From Microbacterium hydrocarbonoxydans (lineage in GTDB: Bacteria > Actinomycetota > Actinomycetes > Actinomycetales > Microbacteriaceae): DNA of 35,764 nt. Location of the stretch: contig NZ_JYJB01000002.1 in NCBI RefSeq assembly GCF_000956475.1, positions 1 to 35,764 of the forward strand, given 5' to 3'. The translations under genes and the position numbers were made by a program. Below the pieces are notes generated by a model that saw only the letters and a list, made by a program, of their open reading frames with translations, ran no database searches and had not been told where the DNA came from. Shown piece by piece: positions 34,700 through 35,764 of the stretch (position 1 is its first letter; every line of letters begins with the position of its first letter).

Positions 34700-35759
34700 C
34701 CCCGGCTTCGCGCGTTTCCGGCTCTCGTGTCCCCCGAATGGTGGACATTGGGGGCCGGTTTCGTGTGTGGGGGGCTGTGGGGCGTTCTGAGCGTCTTTCC
34801 CGTCGTTTGGCTACCCGGATGCCGGGGAGGGGGTTTTGTCGCGTCCTGGGGGCGGTGGCGGGCTTGTGGCGGTGGTTTCGTGGCCGGTGGGGGAGTAGTG
34901 CTCGGCTCCAGCTCGTCGGCGGGCTGCTCGTGCAGCTCCTCGCGGCCGTCGTCGGCGTGCGCCGTGGTGGTTGTCGTCGGCCGCGGGCTCGGTGCTGGCA
35001 GGTTGCAAGCAAGGTGCTTGCCGGATGCTTGCAAACGTGGTATTGCGGACCTTTTGCGGGCTGGGCAGGGAGTCTCGGGGCCGCGTCGAGCGTCAGCGAC
35101 TTGCAATCAGCTTGCAAGCAAGGTGCTTGCGAATTCTGTGACAGCATGCGGAGGCTGAGCGCGCGCCGCGGCGTCGGGCCGGAGGCTCAGAGGAGAGGGA
35201 CGAAAAAATGCACGCGCGGGCGGGAGCTGCGCGGCATCCGGTGGGGGAGGGGCGGGCGCGGCCGACGTGGGCATGCCTCGACGAGCCGGGAGGCGACCCC
35301 CGTCATCCCCAGCCATGCCCAACCCGGCCACGCTGAGAGCTGGAATCGCCCGTAAAACCGCGCCAGGAGGCCCGTAGAGCGCCGAACAGGGCTCCCGAGC
35401 ACTCCCAGCCACCCAACCCCGCGACGAGCCGCACAGCGACGCGCACGAGCCCGGCAGCACGCGCGGTCACGCCAGTGCGCCGCGTGCCCAACCCGGCCAC
35501 GAGCACGACGCGACCCCTCGACGACATCGCACCACGCGCGCCCAGCCACGTCGAGCAAGCAAGGCGCAAGCAACACGCAAGCACAGCAGCGGAGCGACAG
35601 CGACGCCAGGGCACCGCCAGGTGCCCGTTCGAGCGGGCGCGCCAGCGCCCGCCCCCATCGACGTATCCACCAGCTCGTGAAGTTCTTCGTGCTCCAGCGC
35701 CGAGTCCATCCCGCGCGCACGACGGCGCTCGTATCGGGCGACCCGATCCACGATGTACT
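34700..35759 (-). repeat. Right terminal inverted repeat
   Basis: Exact inverted copy of 6-1065. Beyond 35759 the last five bases differ from the left end, so the two window ends are not symmetrical at the very tip. It carries mirror copies of all left-TIR elements: hairpins at about 35609-35652 and 11-bp-period arrays at 35005-35032, 35103-35130 and 35555-35582. Confidence 0.93.
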
Positions 35760-35764
35760 TTTAC

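Noticed and set aside
1..35764. Insertion sequences, transposases, integrases, tRNA or rRNA genes
   Set aside because: None recognised on either strand.

Overview
The window looks like a complete or nearly complete linear plasmid of a high-G+C actinobacterium. The gene style (4-base ATGA/GTGA stop-start overlaps, TANNNT-type -10 boxes, transcripts starting at the ATG, and several small proteins common on actinobacterial plasmids) best fits Microbacteriaceae/Micrococcales. This placement is inference; no host marker gene is present. The two ends are perfect inverted copies of about 1,060 bp (6-1065 and 34700-35759). Near their outer edges they carry tandem GC-rich hairpins with TGGC loops, as actinomycete telomeres do. 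The outermost 116 bp is unusual: it is an exact copy of the 5' end of an internal gene (2671-2786). This is either a real recombination scar or an assembly artefact.

Layout. 1071-2791: a HigBA-type toxin-antitoxin operon and a small membrane protein. 2854-9986: a long leftward series of small accessory genes, including a secreted HNH-type nuclease and a Cys-motif/OB-like protein. 9991-12258: an FHA-domain protein and a deviant-Walker ParA/MinD-like ATPase that share an N-terminal domain. 12308-20474: a type IV secretion (conjugation) operon with a lipoprotein, lytic enzyme, VirB8-like, VirB6/TrbL-like, VirB4-like, PrgI/VirB3-like and VirB2-like proteins, read from a promoter shared with a divergent winged-helix regulator. 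20943-22922: an FtsK/TcpA-like coupling ATPase. 22923-23779: an intergenic region with 12 copies of a 13-bp repeat beside a ribbon-helix-helix (RHH) gene. 24658-25700: a ParA/RHH partition pair. 25754-28161: a two-gene operon that I read as a very divergent family-B (protein-primed type) DNA polymerase followed by a terminal-protein candidate. 28758-29994: a RepA gene and an iteron/DnaA-box origin. 30253-34686: rightward accessory genes, including DUF6573-like and DUF3560 proteins.

The genes fit one replication plan: RepA starts bidirectional replication at the internal iteron origin, and the polymerase/terminal-protein pair would complete the telomeres. No known tap/tpg genes and no recognisable relaxase are present.

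The most unusual feature is a plasmid-wide control element. Six-base GCTTGC/GCAAGC units are spaced exactly 11 bp apart and occur at 15 places (three in each TIR, nine elsewhere). At seven of these the element has one fixed layout over a promoter: the -35 lies inside the units, then 8 nt, then the -10. At five of the seven there are exactly 6 nt more before the ATG, which predicts leaderless mRNAs. The parA promoter and the region upstream of repA carry variants of the same array. This suggests that a plasmid-encoded DNA-binding protein, most simply the RHH partner of ParA, controls the regulon and may also use the sites for partition, in the manner of the omega protein of pSM19035 or KorB of RK2.
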